The notes under the pieces are model-generated. The model was not told the DNA's origin, made no database searches, and saw only the letters and a list, made by a program, of their open reading frames with translations. This document shows positions 26,130 through 35,261 of a DNA stretch of 64,000 nt, one piece after another. A program made the position numbers and the translations under genes. The number at the start of each line of letters is the position of its first letter. Position 1 is the first letter of the stretch. The stretch spans positions 8,680,001 through 8,744,000 of the forward strand of contig NZ_RKQF01000001.1 of assembly GCF_003814875.1 (NCBI RefSeq). The letters run 5' to 3'. The DNA is from Streptomyces sp. Ag109_O5-1 (GTDB lineage Bacteria > Actinomycetota > Actinomycetes > Streptomycetales > Streptomycetaceae).

Positions 26130-27800
26130 CTACACCGGGTCGTAGGTGCGCTCCACCTTCTGGGTGCCGCTGCGGGTGCGGTACGAGCGCTCCCAGGACG
26201 AGGTGGCATCGGCCTTCGTCTTGTCGGAGAGGACGTAGTAGTCCATCTGCGCGCGGTCGGCGGTGATGTCCAGGACGCCGTAGCCGTGCCGGTCGGTGTC
26301 GACCCAGTGGACGTGCCGGTTGGCCAGCTGGATGAGCGGCGCGGCGACGGTGGAGACGACGCCCGGGGACACCTTGAGGATGTCGTCCAGGTTGTCGGAG
26401 GTCACCGAGGTGATCACGAACTCGGTGGCGGCGGAGGCGGAGAGCGGGTAGGTCCCGGCGTCCACCGGCACGTCGTTGGCCCAGGACATGTGGATGTCGC
26501 CGGTCAGGAACACCGTGTTGGTGATGGCGTTCGAGCGCAGGTGGGCCAGCAGCTCGCGGCGGTCGGCGGTGTAGCCGTCCCAGTCGTCGGTGTCGACGGC
26601 GAGGCCCTCCTGGGGCAGCCCGAGCAGCTTGGCGAGCGGCTTGAGCAGGTCGGCAGAGAGCGAGCCGATGGCGAACGGCGAGATCATCACCGAGTTGCCG
26701 ACCAGCCGCCAGGTGGTGTCGGAGGCCTTGAGTCCGGCCTTCAGCCAGTCGAGCTGGGCGCGGCCGGTGATGGTGCGGTCCGGGTCGTCGACCGAGCCGC
26801 TGCCCGTGGAGACCTGCTGCGAGCGGAAGGAGCGCAGGTCGAGCAGGGAGAGGTCGGCGAGCTTGCCGAAGCGCAGCCGGCGGTAGGTGGTCCCGGCGAT
26901 GGCGGGGCGGACCGGCATCCACTCGAAGTAGGCTTGCTTGGCGGCGGCCTGACGGGCCGTCCAGGTGCCCTCGGCGCCCTCGGTGTGGTTCTCGGCACCG
27001 CCGGACCAGGAGTCGTTGGCGAACTCGTGGTCGTCCCAGATCGCGACGACCGGCGCCTTGGCGTGCAGGGCCTGCAGATCGGTGTCGGTCTTGTACTTGC
27101 CGTGCCGTATGCGGTAGTCGGCGAGGGTGATGATCTCGTGGGTGGGCGCGTGCTCCCGTACGACGGTGTCGCGGGTGCCGTACTCGCCGGTGCCGTACTC
27201 GTAGATGTAGTCGCCCAGGTGCAGCCAGGCGTCGAGGTCGTTACGGGCGGCCAGGTGGCGGTAGGACGCGAAGTAGCCGGCCTCCCAGTTGGCGCAGGTG
27301 ACGACGCCGAAGCGGAGGCCGGAGACGGTGGCGTCCGCTGCCGGGGCGGTGCGGGTGCGCGCCACCGGGGAGTCGGTGCCGCCGGCCGAGAAGCGGAACC
27401 AGTAGTCGGTGGCCGGGGCCAGACCGCGGATGTCGGCCTTGACGGTGTGGTCGGAGGCGGCGGTCGCGGTGACGGTGCCCTGCGAGACGATGTTCGTCAG
27501 CGCCTTGTCGGTGGCGACGACCCAGCTGACCTCGGTGTCCGGGCCGAGCCCGGAGCCGGGTACGGCGTCGGCGGTCGGCGTCACCCGGGTCCACAGCAGG
27601 ACGCCGTCGGGCAGCGGGTCGCCGGAGGCCGTGCCGTGCAGGAAGGCGGGGGCGTCCGAGGCGGCCCGGGCCGGCAGCGCGGCGGCGAGCGGGGCGGTCA
27701 GGACGGCGGCCGCCGCCGCGGCCTTGACGACCGTACGGCGGCGGGGGGAGAGGGAGTTGGCACCCTCGGAGGCCTGTATGGATCTGTTTCGACTGGTCAC
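26130..27800 (-). CDS. phoD: PhoD-type secreted alkaline phosphatase
   Basis: Calcium-dependent phosphodiesterase/phosphatase D exported by the Tat route. A twin-arginine signal (RRRTVVKAA then a hydrophobic stretch to ALPARAA) occupies about residues 20-50. Family blocks include FGVVTCANWEAGYF, HLGDYIYEYG, AIWDDHEFANDS and LTGDIHMSWAND with their metal ligands. 556 aa from a GTG at 27800. In Streptomyces phoD is typically PhoP-controlled; I could not identify a convincing PHO box here. Confidence 0.94.
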   Translation of the reverse strand: MTSRNRSIQASEGANSLSPRRRTVVKAAAAAAVLTAPLAAALPARAASDAPAFLHGTASGDPLPDGVLLWTRVTPTADAVPGSGLGPDTEVSWVVATDKALTNIVSQGTVTATAASDHTVKADIRGLAPATDYWFRFSAGGTDSPVARTRTAPAADATVSGLRFGVVTCANWEAGYFASYRHLAARNDLDAWLHLGDYIYEYGTGEYGTRDTVVREHAPTHEIITLADYRIRHGKYKTDTDLQALHAKAPVVAIWDDHEFANDSWSGGAENHTEGAEGTWTARQAAAKQAYFEWMPVRPAIAGTTYRRLRFGKLADLSLLDLRSFRSQQVSTGSGSVDDPDRTITGRAQLDWLKAGLKASDTTWRLVGNSVMISPFAIGSLSADLLKPLAKLLGLPQEGLAVDTDDWDGYTADRRELLAHLRSNAITNTVFLTGDIHMSWANDVPVDAGTYPLSASAATEFVITSVTSDNLDDILKVSPGVVSTVAAPLIQLANRHVHWVDTDRHGYGVLDITADRAQMDYYVLSDKTKADATSSWERSYRTRSGTQKVERTYDPV

Positions 27801-27829
27801 GTCCGAAGAGGTTACTGACCAGTACGACC

Positions 27830-27865
27830 AAGAGCAGGCGAACCCGCAAAAGTTCGCCTGCTCTT
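27830..27865 (-). terminator. terminator after the DsbA-like gene
   Basis: A perfect 13-bp stem (27830-27842 with 27853-27865) with a 10-base loop lies between the stop of the DsbA-like gene and the phoD start, both on the - strand. It should separate the two transcripts. Confidence 0.8.
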
Positions 27866-27894
27866 CACCCGGAGCGGGAAACTCCGCCCGGTGG

Positions 27895-28713
27895 CTAGGC
27901 CTTGAGGGCCGCGTCGACCACGCGGTCGAAGTCCGCGACGGTCATCGGGGGGTTCCCGTTGGCGTCGGCCGTGAGCATCTTCCCGTTCATGACGAAGCTC
28001 GGGGTGCCGGTCACGCCGTCCTTGTTGGTGTTGAAGAGGTTCGACATGGCCATCGCCCAGGCGTCGTAGGTGCCCTTCTTGACGGCGTCGTCGAACTTCG
28101 CGTTGTTCTTCAGTGCGGGGACCGTGTTCGCGACCTTGATGAGGTACGAGTCGTCCTTGAACGTGTCGGTGGTCTCGTCCGGGTGCCACTTGGTCGAGTA
28201 CAGCGCGGTCTTGTACTCGAGGAACGCCTCGGGGCTGATGTTCAGCGCGGCGCCCAGGGCGCTCAGCGCGTTCTTGGAGCCCTGGCCGTTGTCCTTGTTG
28301 TCGATGAACGTGCCACCGATGTACTCGATCTTGAACTTGCCGTCGTCGATGTCCTTCTGCACGGTCGAGCCGACGGTCTGCTCGAACTGGGCGCAGACCG
28401 GGCAGCGCGGGTCCTCGTAGACCTTGAGGGTCTTCTTGGCGCTGTCCTTGCCGATGACGACCGTGGTGCCCTTGGTGCCCGTGGTGTTGGCCGGGGCGAC
28501 GACCTTGGCGTCCTTCAGGCCCTCCCAGTAGCTCGGCTTGTTGGCCTGGACGACGGCGTAGCCTATGCCGCCCGCCGCGGCCAGCACGCCCACGACCGAG
28601 CAGGCCACGATGACCTGCCGCCTGGCCTTGGCACGCTTGGCCTGCTTCTCGCGCTCGGCGCGCAGCCGCTCCCGGGCCGCGCCCTTGGCGGCCGCGCTGT
28701 TCCGCTTGCTCAT
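27895..28713 (-). CDS. membrane-anchored DsbA-like thioredoxin-fold protein
   Basis: 272 aa: a charged, Ala/Arg/Lys-rich cytoplasmic helix (1-32), one membrane segment (33-55), then an extracytoplasmic thioredoxin fold with helical insert. The redox motif is CPVC (Cys104, Cys107); the cis-Pro region is GVTGTPSFVMNG. This is the DsbG/DsbA-like 'Thioredoxin_4' type that oxidises or isomerises exported proteins. ATG at 28713 follows GGAG; longer starts upstream are in frame but less likely. A paralogue lies at 59761-60537. Confidence 0.88.
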   Translation of the reverse strand: MSKRNSAAAKGAARERLRAEREKQAKRAKARRQVIVACSVVGVLAAAGGIGYAVVQANKPSYWEGLKDAKVVAPANTTGTKGTTVVIGKDSAKKTLKVYEDPRCPVCAQFEQTVGSTVQKDIDDGKFKIEYIGGTFIDNKDNGQGSKNALSALGAALNISPEAFLEYKTALYSTKWHPDETTDTFKDDSYLIKVANTVPALKNNAKFDDAVKKGTYDAWAMAMSNLFNTNKDGVTGTPSFVMNGKMLTADANGNPPMTVADFDRVVDAALKA

Positions 28714-28811
28714 GTTGGTGATCTCCATAGAGGACGCGCACATGTCGTACGCGGGATACGTGTGGGGGACTCGTCGTGCTCGGACGAGGGGCGTGCTCGG
28801 GAGGCGGGCGC

Positions 28812-29504
28812 TCAGGCGAAGGACGGTGCGAGCGCCCGGGAGCACGGCGGTCCACGCCGTCCCAGGGAGTGCGCGAGGACCAGGTCACGGGCGGCGGTCG
28901 TACGCGGCGCCGGGCGCGGCAGCCGTCGTACCGGAGCCGGCCGGACCGCGGCCGCGGCGACCGCGAGGAGCAGCGGGCGGAAGGTGGTGGCGGCGACGGC
29001 GCGCAGCAGCTGGGTCAGGGCGCGCTCGCCGCGGCGCAGCCAGGCGGCGGCGAGCAGGCCGACACCGATGTGCGCGGCGAGCAGCAGCCAGGCCGCCGCC
29101 GGGTCGGCGTGCGCGAGCATCGCGGAGGCACGGGAGCCGTCGGCCATCCGGGCCAGCGGGGTGCCTACGGCGCCGCCATGGCACAGGACGTCGAAGCCGA
29201 CCGCGCGCAGCGGGCCGGCGATGGGACCGCCGGCCCGGCCGTAGCAGGCGTGCTGGCCGGTGGTGAAGACCGTGTCGGCGGCCAGTTCCAGCGGGATCAG
29301 CAGGGCCGCGATCCGGCCGAAGCCGCGCTCGCGGCCCGCCAGCGCGTACGCCGTGACGAACACACCGGCGGCGACCGCGGCCACCGTCGTGAACGGCAGC
29401 GGGGTCCGGGACAGCAGCACGTGCGACGCGGTGCTGAGCGTCACGACGAAGGCCGTGAACAGCACCGCGCGCACGGCTCTGAGCTGGGTCCCGGATATGT
29501 CCAT
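28812..29504 (-). CDS. hypothetical polytopic membrane protein
   Basis: I do not recognise the family. The 230-aa product has four or five hydrophobic segments (roughly residues 12-30, 36-55, 62-78, 130-150 and 165-180), a Cys/His-containing loop (TGQHACYGRAGG, DVLCHGGAVG) and a basic C-terminal tail. Two Cys and two His in the outside loop could bind metal or be substrates of the neighbouring DsbA-like protein; that is inference. No strong ribosome site ahead of ATG 29504. Confidence 0.65.
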   Translation of the reverse strand: MDISGTQLRAVRAVLFTAFVVTLSTASHVLLSRTPLPFTTVAAVAAGVFVTAYALAGRERGFGRIAALLIPLELAADTVFTTGQHACYGRAGGPIAGPLRAVGFDVLCHGGAVGTPLARMADGSRASAMLAHADPAAAWLLLAAHIGVGLLAAAWLRRGERALTQLLRAVAATTFRPLLLAVAAAAVRPAPVRRLPRPAPRTTAARDLVLAHSLGRRGPPCSRALAPSFA

Positions 29505-29534
29505 GGTGGTGGAGAGTCTGTCACGTCCTTATGT

Positions 29535-29556
29535 AGGGGACCCCTAAAAGACCCCT
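29535..29556. repeat. GACCCCT direct repeat at one-turn spacing
   Basis: GACCCCT occurs at 29539-29545 and 29550-29556, 11 bases apart, and the first is part of the palindrome AGGGG-A-CCCCT (29535-29545). It sits in the 67-bp gap between the DUF2252 stop and the membrane-protein start, so it may be an operator for the downstream - strand genes. Confidence 0.45.
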
Positions 29557-29571
29557 GTGAATCCGCGAAGG

Positions 29572-30897
29572 TTACAGGCCTGGAATGCGGCCGTTGCGGA
29601 ACAGGTCGACGAAGATCTGGTGGTCGGCACGCGCGCGTGCGCCGTAGCTGTGCGCGAAGTCGGTCAGCAGGGGAGCGAAGCCGTCCTCGTCGGCCGCGAT
29701 CGCCGCGTCGATGGCCCGCTCGGTGGAGAACGGCACCAGGGACTCGCCGGACTGGTCGTCGGCCGCCGAGTGCATCGACGCCGTGGCCCGGCCGAGGTCC
29801 GCGACGACCGCCGCGATCTCCTCCGGGTCGTCGAGGTCGCTCCAGTCCAGGTCCACCGCGTACGGCGACACCTCGGCGACCAGCTGCCCGGCGCCGTCCA
29901 GCTCGGTCCAGCCCAGCCACGGGTCCGCATGGGCCTGCAGGGCGCGCTGCGAGATCACCGTGCGGTGGCCCTCGTGCTGGAAGTAGTCCCGGATCGCCGG
30001 GTCCGTGATGTGCCGGGAGACGGCCGGGGTCTGGGCCTGCTTGATGTAGATCACGACGTCGTTCTCCAGGGCGTCCGTGGAGCCCTCCAGGAGGATGTTG
30101 TACGAGGGCAGGCCGGCCGAGCCGATGCCGATGCCACGGCGGCCGACGACGTCCTTCACGCGGTAGGAGTCCGGGTGGGACAGGGACGACTCGGGCAGCG
30201 TCTCCAGGTAGCCGTCGAAGGCCGCCAGGACCTTGTAGCGGGTCGCCGCGTCCAGCTCGATGGAGCCGCCGCCGGAGGCGAAGCGGCGCTCGAAGTCACG
30301 GATCTCCGTCATCGAGTCCAGCAGCTCGAAACGGGTCAGCGAGCGGGCCGCACGCAGCGCGCCGAGCAGCGGGCCCTCGGCGGTGTCCAGGGTGAACGGC
30401 GGCACCTCGTCGCTCTTGGCCCCGGTCGCCAGCGCGTGGATCCGCTCCCGGTACGCGCCCGCGTACACCTCCACCAGCTCGGTGATCTGCTCGTCGCTGA
30501 GCGCCTTCGCGTACCCGACCAGGGCGATGGAGGCGGAGAAGCGCTTCAGGTCCCAGGTGAAGGGGCCCACGTAGGCCTCGTCGAAGTCGTTGACGTTGAA
30601 GACCAGGCGGCCGTTGGAGTCCATGTAGGTGCCGAAGTTCTCCGCGTGCAGGTCGCCGTGGATCCACACGCGCGAGGTGCGCTCGTCCAGGTACGGGCCG
30701 CCGTGCTTCTCGGCGTCGATGTCGTGGCAGAACAGCGCCGCCGTGCCCCGGTAGAAGGCGAAGGCCGAGGCCGCCATCTTCCGGAACTTCACGCGGAACG
30801 CGGCCGGGTCGGCGGCCAGGAGCTCGCCGAAGGCGGTGTCGAAGACGGCGAGGATCTCCTCGCCGCGCTGCTCGTCGTTGAGCTGGGGGACCGACAT
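29572..30897 (-). CDS. DUF2252 family protein
   Basis: 441-aa cytoplasmic protein of the DUF2252 family, distantly kinase-like in several motifs: IHGDLHAENFGTY resembles a catalytic loop and FNVNDFDEAYVGP a DFG-like metal site; GRRGIGIGSAGLPSYNILLEG is another block. Function in Streptomyces is not established. ATG at 30897 sits 10 bases after AGGAGG; longer in-frame starts (30933, 30984) have no such site. Confidence 0.85.
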   Translation of the reverse strand: MSVPQLNDEQRGEEILAVFDTAFGELLAADPAAFRVKFRKMAASAFAFYRGTAALFCHDIDAEKHGGPYLDERTSRVWIHGDLHAENFGTYMDSNGRLVFNVNDFDEAYVGPFTWDLKRFSASIALVGYAKALSDEQITELVEVYAGAYRERIHALATGAKSDEVPPFTLDTAEGPLLGALRAARSLTRFELLDSMTEIRDFERRFASGGGSIELDAATRYKVLAAFDGYLETLPESSLSHPDSYRVKDVVGRRGIGIGSAGLPSYNILLEGSTDALENDVVIYIKQAQTPAVSRHITDPAIRDYFQHEGHRTVISQRALQAHADPWLGWTELDGAGQLVAEVSPYAVDLDWSDLDDPEEIAAVVADLGRATASMHSAADDQSGESLVPFSTERAIDAAIAADEDGFAPLLTDFAHSYGARARADHQIFVDLFRNGRIPGL

Positions 30898-31200
30898 CGC
30901 TGGGTGCCTCCTGGTACGGGTGGTGCTCGACATGTGGGGCGGGTCTCTTGCCGTTCTCTTACCTGATCTTGCGGGATCCCTCACCGCGATCTCTCGCCCG
31001 GACCAACGTGCGAAGGTCCCGGGGAGTGCCCGGAGGGGTGCCCAGGGAATGCCCGCTTTCCCCGCATGAAGGTACGCGGGGCAGCCCGTCGGCTGTCAGT
31101 GTCAGGGCATAGGATTCGACGCTGTCCCCCAGACTGTCCGCAGTCGGTCCGCAGTCGGTCGGAAGATCGTCGACGCCTGTTTCCTTTGGAGGCCGAAACC
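30898..31200. other. intergenic region between DUF2252 gene and dnaE
   Basis: About 300 bases without a convincing gene, holding the divergent control regions. A -10-like TAGGAT lies at 31110-31115. An 11-base unit TCCGCAGTCGG is repeated in tandem at 31137-31147 and 31148-31158, and GGAGG precedes the dnaE start. No terminator or RNA gene was seen. Confidence 0.5.
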
Positions 31201-34200
31201 GTGTCAAAGCCGCCCTTCACGCACCTGCACGTCCACACCCAGTACTCGCTGCTGGACGGTGCCGCGCGGCTCAAGGACATGTTCAACGCCTGCAACGAGA
31301 TGGGCATGACGCACATCGCCATGTCCGACCACGGCAACCTCCACGGGGCGTACGACTTCTTCCATTCGGCAAAGAAGGCCGGAGTCACCCCGATCATCGG
31401 GATCGAGGCGTATGTCGCCCCCGAGTCCCGGCGCAACAAGCGCAAGATCCAGTGGGGCCAGCCGCACCAGAAGCGGGACGACGTCTCCGGTTCCGGCGGT
31501 TACACCCACAAGACGATGTGGGCCGTGAACAGCACGGGGCTGCACAACCTCTTCCGGCTCTCCTCCGACGCGTACGCCGAGGGCTGGCTGCAGAAGTGGC
31601 CCCGGATGGACAAGGAGACGATCTCCCAGTGGTCCGAGGGGATCGTGGCCTCCACCGGCTGCCCCTCCGGCGAGCTCCAGACCCGGCTGCGCCTCGGGCA
31701 GTACGACGAGGCACTGAAGGCGGCCGCCGACTACCAGGACATCTTCGGCAAGGACCGCTACTTCCTGGAGCTGATGGACCACGGCATCGAGATCGAGCAC
31801 CGGGTCCGCGACGGCCTCCTGGAGATCGGCAAGAAGCTCGGCATCCCGCCGTTGGTGACGAACGACTCGCACTACACGTACGCGCACGAGGCGACCGCCC
31901 ACGACGCCCTGCTGTGCATCCAGACCGGCAAGAACCTCTCCGACCCGGACCGCTTCAAGTTCGACGGTACCGGCTACTACCTGAAGTCCACGGACGAGAT
32001 GTACGCCGTCGACTCCTCGGACGCCTGGCAGGAGGGCTGCGCCAACACCCTCCTGGTCGCCGAGATGGTCGACACCACCGGCATGTTCGAGGCCAAGAAC
32101 CTCATGCCGAAGTTCGACATCCCCGACGGCTACACCGAGGTCACCTGGTTCAAGGAGGAGGTCCGCCGGGGCATGGACCGCCGCTTCCCCGGCGGTGTCC
32201 CGGACGACCGGCAGAAGCAGGTCGAGTACGAGATGGACGTCATCATCCAGATGGGGTTCCCGGGCTACTTCCTCGTCGTCGCCGACTTCATCATGTGGGC
32301 CAAGAAGAACGGCATCGCGGTCGGCCCCGGCCGAGGCTCCGCGGCCGGCTCGATCGTCGCCTACGCCATGGGCATCACCGACCTCGACCCGATCCCGCAC
32401 GGCCTGATCTTCGAGCGGTTCCTCAACCCCGAGCGCGTCTCCATGCCCGACGTCGACATCGACTTCGACGAGCGTCGGCGCGTCGAGGTGATCAGGTACG
32501 TGACCGAGAAGTACGGCGCCGACAAGGTCGCCATGATCGGCACCTACGGCAAGATCAAGGCCAAGAACGCCATCAAGGACTCCGCGCGCGTGCTGGGCTA
32601 CCCGTACGCGATGGGCGACCGCCTCACCAAGGCGATGCCCGCCGACGTCCTCGGCAAGGGCATCGACCTCGACGGCATCACCAACCCCTCGCACCCGCGC
32701 TACAACGAGGCCGGCGAGATCCGCGGGATGTACGAGAACGAGCCGGACGTCAAGAAGGTCATCGACACCGCGAAGGGCGTCGAGGGCCTGGTCCGGCAGA
32801 TGGGTGTGCACGCCGCCGGCGTGATCATGTCCAGCGAGCCCATCGTCGACCACGCCCCGATCTGGGTGCGGCACACGGACGGCGTGACCATCACGCAGTG
32901 GGACTACCCGCAGTGCGAGTCGCTCGGCCTGCTGAAGATGGACTTCCTCGGCCTGCGCAACCTGACGATCATGGACGACGCCGTCAAGATGGTGAAGTCC
33001 AACAAGGGCATCGACCTCGACCTGCTGGCCCTGCCGCTCGACGACCCGAAGACCTTCGAACTCCTCCAGCGCGGCGACACTCTGGGCGTCTTCCAGTTCG
33101 ACGGCGGACCCATGCGCTCGCTGCTGCGCCTGATGAAGCCCGACAACTTCGAAGACATCTCCGCCGTCTCCGCGCTCTACCGTCCGGGCCCGATGGGCAT
33201 GGACTCGCACACCAACTACGCGCTGCGCAAGAACAAGCTCCAGGAGATCACCCCGATCCACAAGGAGCTGGAGGAGCCCCTGGAAGAGGTCCTGGCCGTC
33301 ACCTACGGCCTGATCGTCTACCAGGAGCAGGTCCAGAAGGCCGCCCAGATCATCGCCGGGTACTCGCTCGGCGAGGCCGACATCCTGCGCCGCGTGATGG
33401 GCAAGAAGAAGCCCGACGAACTGGCCAAGAACTTCGTCCTCTTCCAGAAGGGCGCCCGCGACAAGGGCTACAGCGACGAGGCGATCCAGGCCCTGTGGGA
33501 CGTGCTGGTCCCCTTCGCCGGCTACGCCTTCAACAAGGCGCACTCCGCCGCGTACGGCCTGGTCTCTTACTGGACCGCCTACCTGAAGGCGAACCACCCC
33601 GCCGAGTACATGGCCGGGCTGCTCACCTCGGTCAAGGACGACAAGGACAAGTCGGCCGTCTACCTCAACGAGTGCCGCCGCATGGGCATCAAGGTGCTCC
33701 CGCCGAACGTCAACGAGTCGGTGCACAACTTCGCGGCCCAGGGCGACGACGTGATCCTGTTCGGCCTGGAGGCCGTCCGCAACGTCGGTACCAACGTGGT
33801 CGAGTCGATCATCAGGAGCCGCAAGGCCAAGGGCAAGTACGCCTCCTTCCCCGACTACCTCGACAAGGTCGAGGCGGTCGCCTGCAACAAGCGCACCACG
33901 GAGTCGCTGATCAAGGCCGGCGCCTTCGACACCATGGGGCACACCCGCAAGGGCCTCACCGCGCAGTACGAGCCGATGATCGACAACGTGGTCGCGGTCA
34001 AGCGCAAGGAGGCCGAGGGGCAGTTCGACCTCTTCGGCGGGATGGGCGAGGAGGAGAGCAGCGAGCCCGGCTTCGGACTGGACGTCGAGTTCACCACCGA
34101 GGAGTGGGACAAGACCTATCTGCTCGCCCAGGAGCGGGAGATGCTCGGTCTGTACGTCTCCGACCACCCGCTCTTCGGCCTGGAGCACGTGCTCTCCGAC

Positions 34201-34740
34201 AAGGCCGACGCGGGTATCGCCCAGCTCACCGGCGGCGAGCACGCGGACGGCGCGGTGGTCACCATCGGCGGCATCATCTCGGGCCTGCAGCGCAAGATGA
34301 CCAAGCAGGGCAACGCCTGGGCGATCGCCACCGTCGAGGACCTCGCCGGCTCCATCGAGTGCATGTTCTTCCCGGCGACCTACCAGCTCATCTCGACCCA
34401 ACTCGTCGAGGACGCGGTGGTGTTCGTCAAGGGCCGCCTCGACAAGCGCGAGGACGTGCCCCGGCTCGTCGCCATGGAGCTGGCGGTACCGGACCTCTCG
34501 AACGCCGGCACCAACGCGCCCGTGATCCTCACCATCCCCGCCACCCGGGTCACCCCGCCGATGGTCAGCCGCCTCGGCGAGATCCTCAGCCACCACAAGG
34601 GCGACAGCGAGGTCCGGATCAAGCTCCAGGGCCCGACCAAGACCACCGTGCTGCGCCTGGACCGGCACCGGGTGAAGCCCGACCCGGCCCTGTTCGGCGA
34701 CCTGAAGGTGCTGCTCGGCCCGTCCTGCCTGGCCGGCTGA
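31201..34740 (+). CDS. dnaE: DnaE, DNA polymerase III alpha subunit
   Basis: Main replicative polymerase. The 1179-aa protein has the N-terminal PHP domain (HLHVHTQYSLLDG, MSDHGNLHGA), the palm with catalytic Asp residues in MPDVDIDFDERRR, fingers, thumb (YQEQVQKAAQIIAGY), tandem helix-hairpin-helix, and a C-terminal OB fold (about 970-1080, VTIGGIISGLQRKMTKQG). QFDLFGG before the OB region matches the sliding-clamp binding type. GTG 31201 follows TTTGGAGG and starts the family sequence SKPPFTHLH; the frame is open further upstream. This is the actinobacterial DnaE1-type enzyme. Confidence 0.97.
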   Translation: MSKPPFTHLHVHTQYSLLDGAARLKDMFNACNEMGMTHIAMSDHGNLHGAYDFFHSAKKAGVTPIIGIEAYVAPESRRNKRKIQWGQPHQKRDDVSGSGGYTHKTMWAVNSTGLHNLFRLSSDAYAEGWLQKWPRMDKETISQWSEGIVASTGCPSGELQTRLRLGQYDEALKAAADYQDIFGKDRYFLELMDHGIEIEHRVRDGLLEIGKKLGIPPLVTNDSHYTYAHEATAHDALLCIQTGKNLSDPDRFKFDGTGYYLKSTDEMYAVDSSDAWQEGCANTLLVAEMVDTTGMFEAKNLMPKFDIPDGYTEVTWFKEEVRRGMDRRFPGGVPDDRQKQVEYEMDVIIQMGFPGYFLVVADFIMWAKKNGIAVGPGRGSAAGSIVAYAMGITDLDPIPHGLIFERFLNPERVSMPDVDIDFDERRRVEVIRYVTEKYGADKVAMIGTYGKIKAKNAIKDSARVLGYPYAMGDRLTKAMPADVLGKGIDLDGITNPSHPRYNEAGEIRGMYENEPDVKKVIDTAKGVEGLVRQMGVHAAGVIMSSEPIVDHAPIWVRHTDGVTITQWDYPQCESLGLLKMDFLGLRNLTIMDDAVKMVKSNKGIDLDLLALPLDDPKTFELLQRGDTLGVFQFDGGPMRSLLRLMKPDNFEDISAVSALYRPGPMGMDSHTNYALRKNKLQEITPIHKELEEPLEEVLAVTYGLIVYQEQVQKAAQIIAGYSLGEADILRRVMGKKKPDELAKNFVLFQKGARDKGYSDEAIQALWDVLVPFAGYAFNKAHSAAYGLVSYWTAYLKANHPAEYMAGLLTSVKDDKDKSAVYLNECRRMGIKVLPPNVNESVHNFAAQGDDVILFGLEAVRNVGTNVVESIIRSRKAKGKYASFPDYLDKVEAVACNKRTTESLIKAGAFDTMGHTRKGLTAQYEPMIDNVVAVKRKEAEGQFDLFGGMGEEESSEPGFGLDVEFTTEEWDKTYLLAQEREMLGLYVSDHPLFGLEHVLSDKADAGIAQLTGGEHADGAVVTIGGIISGLQRKMTKQGNAWAIATVEDLAGSIECMFFPATYQLISTQLVEDAVVFVKGRLDKREDVPRLVAMELAVPDLSNAGTNAPVILTIPATRVTPPMVSRLGEILSHHKGDSEVRIKLQGPTKTTVLRLDRHRVKPDPALFGDLKVLLGPSCLAG

Positions 34741-34783
34741 GCCCGGCCCCGGCCGGCCGGTCCGACCGGACCACACGCGCGCG

Positions 34784-34816
34784 GAAGGGGCGCACCCGCA
34801 TCGGGTGCGCCCCTTC
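34784..34816. terminator. bidirectional terminator after dnaE
   Basis: A perfect 15-bp stem (34784-34798 with 34802-34816) with a 3-base loop lies between dnaE and the convergent 59-aa gene, so it can serve both. Confidence 0.85.
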
Positions 34817-34861
34817 TGTGTGCCCGGGCTTCAACAGCCCAGCCGGACCTGGTCAGTCCGC

Positions 34862-35041
34862 TCAGTTGTGGCCGAAGCGCTTCTGCTGCTTACGAGCAAC
34901 ATCCGCGGGGCTGCCCTGGATGTGCGTCACCGGCGAGTCGTGGGACTCCGTCGACGTACGCTGCGCGTGCTCGTGGGCCTGCTCGGCCTGGGACGCGCGC
35001 TTCTCGGAGCCACCCTGCTTACGGTTCTTGTTCTTGGCCAT
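34862..35041 (-). CDS. small basic hypothetical protein (59 aa)
   Basis: A complete 59-codon frame with ATG at 35041 preceded by a perfect AGGAGG at the right distance, and a TGA at 34862-34864. The product is hydrophilic, rich in Lys, Gln, Ser and His, begins MAKNKNRKQGGSEKRASQ and ends KQQKRFGHN; it has no membrane segment. I do not recognise a family. Third-position G/C use and the strong ribosome site support translation. It converges with dnaE across a shared terminator. Confidence 0.8.
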   Translation of the reverse strand: MAKNKNRKQGGSEKRASQAEQAHEHAQRTSTESHDSPVTHIQGSPADVARKQQKRFGHN

Positions 35042-35093
35042 GGTGATCTGCCTCCTGTGGGGGATCTAGGGGCTGAATTCAGATTCACATAGG

Positions 35094-35121
35094 CTGACAA
35101 CAGACGCATTTCGGATAATTA
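35094..35121 (+). promoter_or_regulatory. candidate promoter for the NYN-domain gene
   Basis: CTGACA (35094-35099), 16 bases, TAATTA (35116-35121). The surrounding 100 bases are markedly AT-rich for this genome. It lies about 140 bases before the NYN gene; the divergent 59-aa gene is likely to be transcribed from the same AT-rich patch. Confidence 0.35.
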
Positions 35122-35261
35122 CCGTGTGTGACAGGGTTTGTCGGAGAGCAGGGCCCCGAAACGCCACGCCGAAGATCGAGTTCGGGCCGTTAACCCCCGC
35201 GTGGTCGGGCAGACTCGAAGGAAGCCCCGAAAGCAAACCTCCCGGAAAGAGGGTGAGTCGC

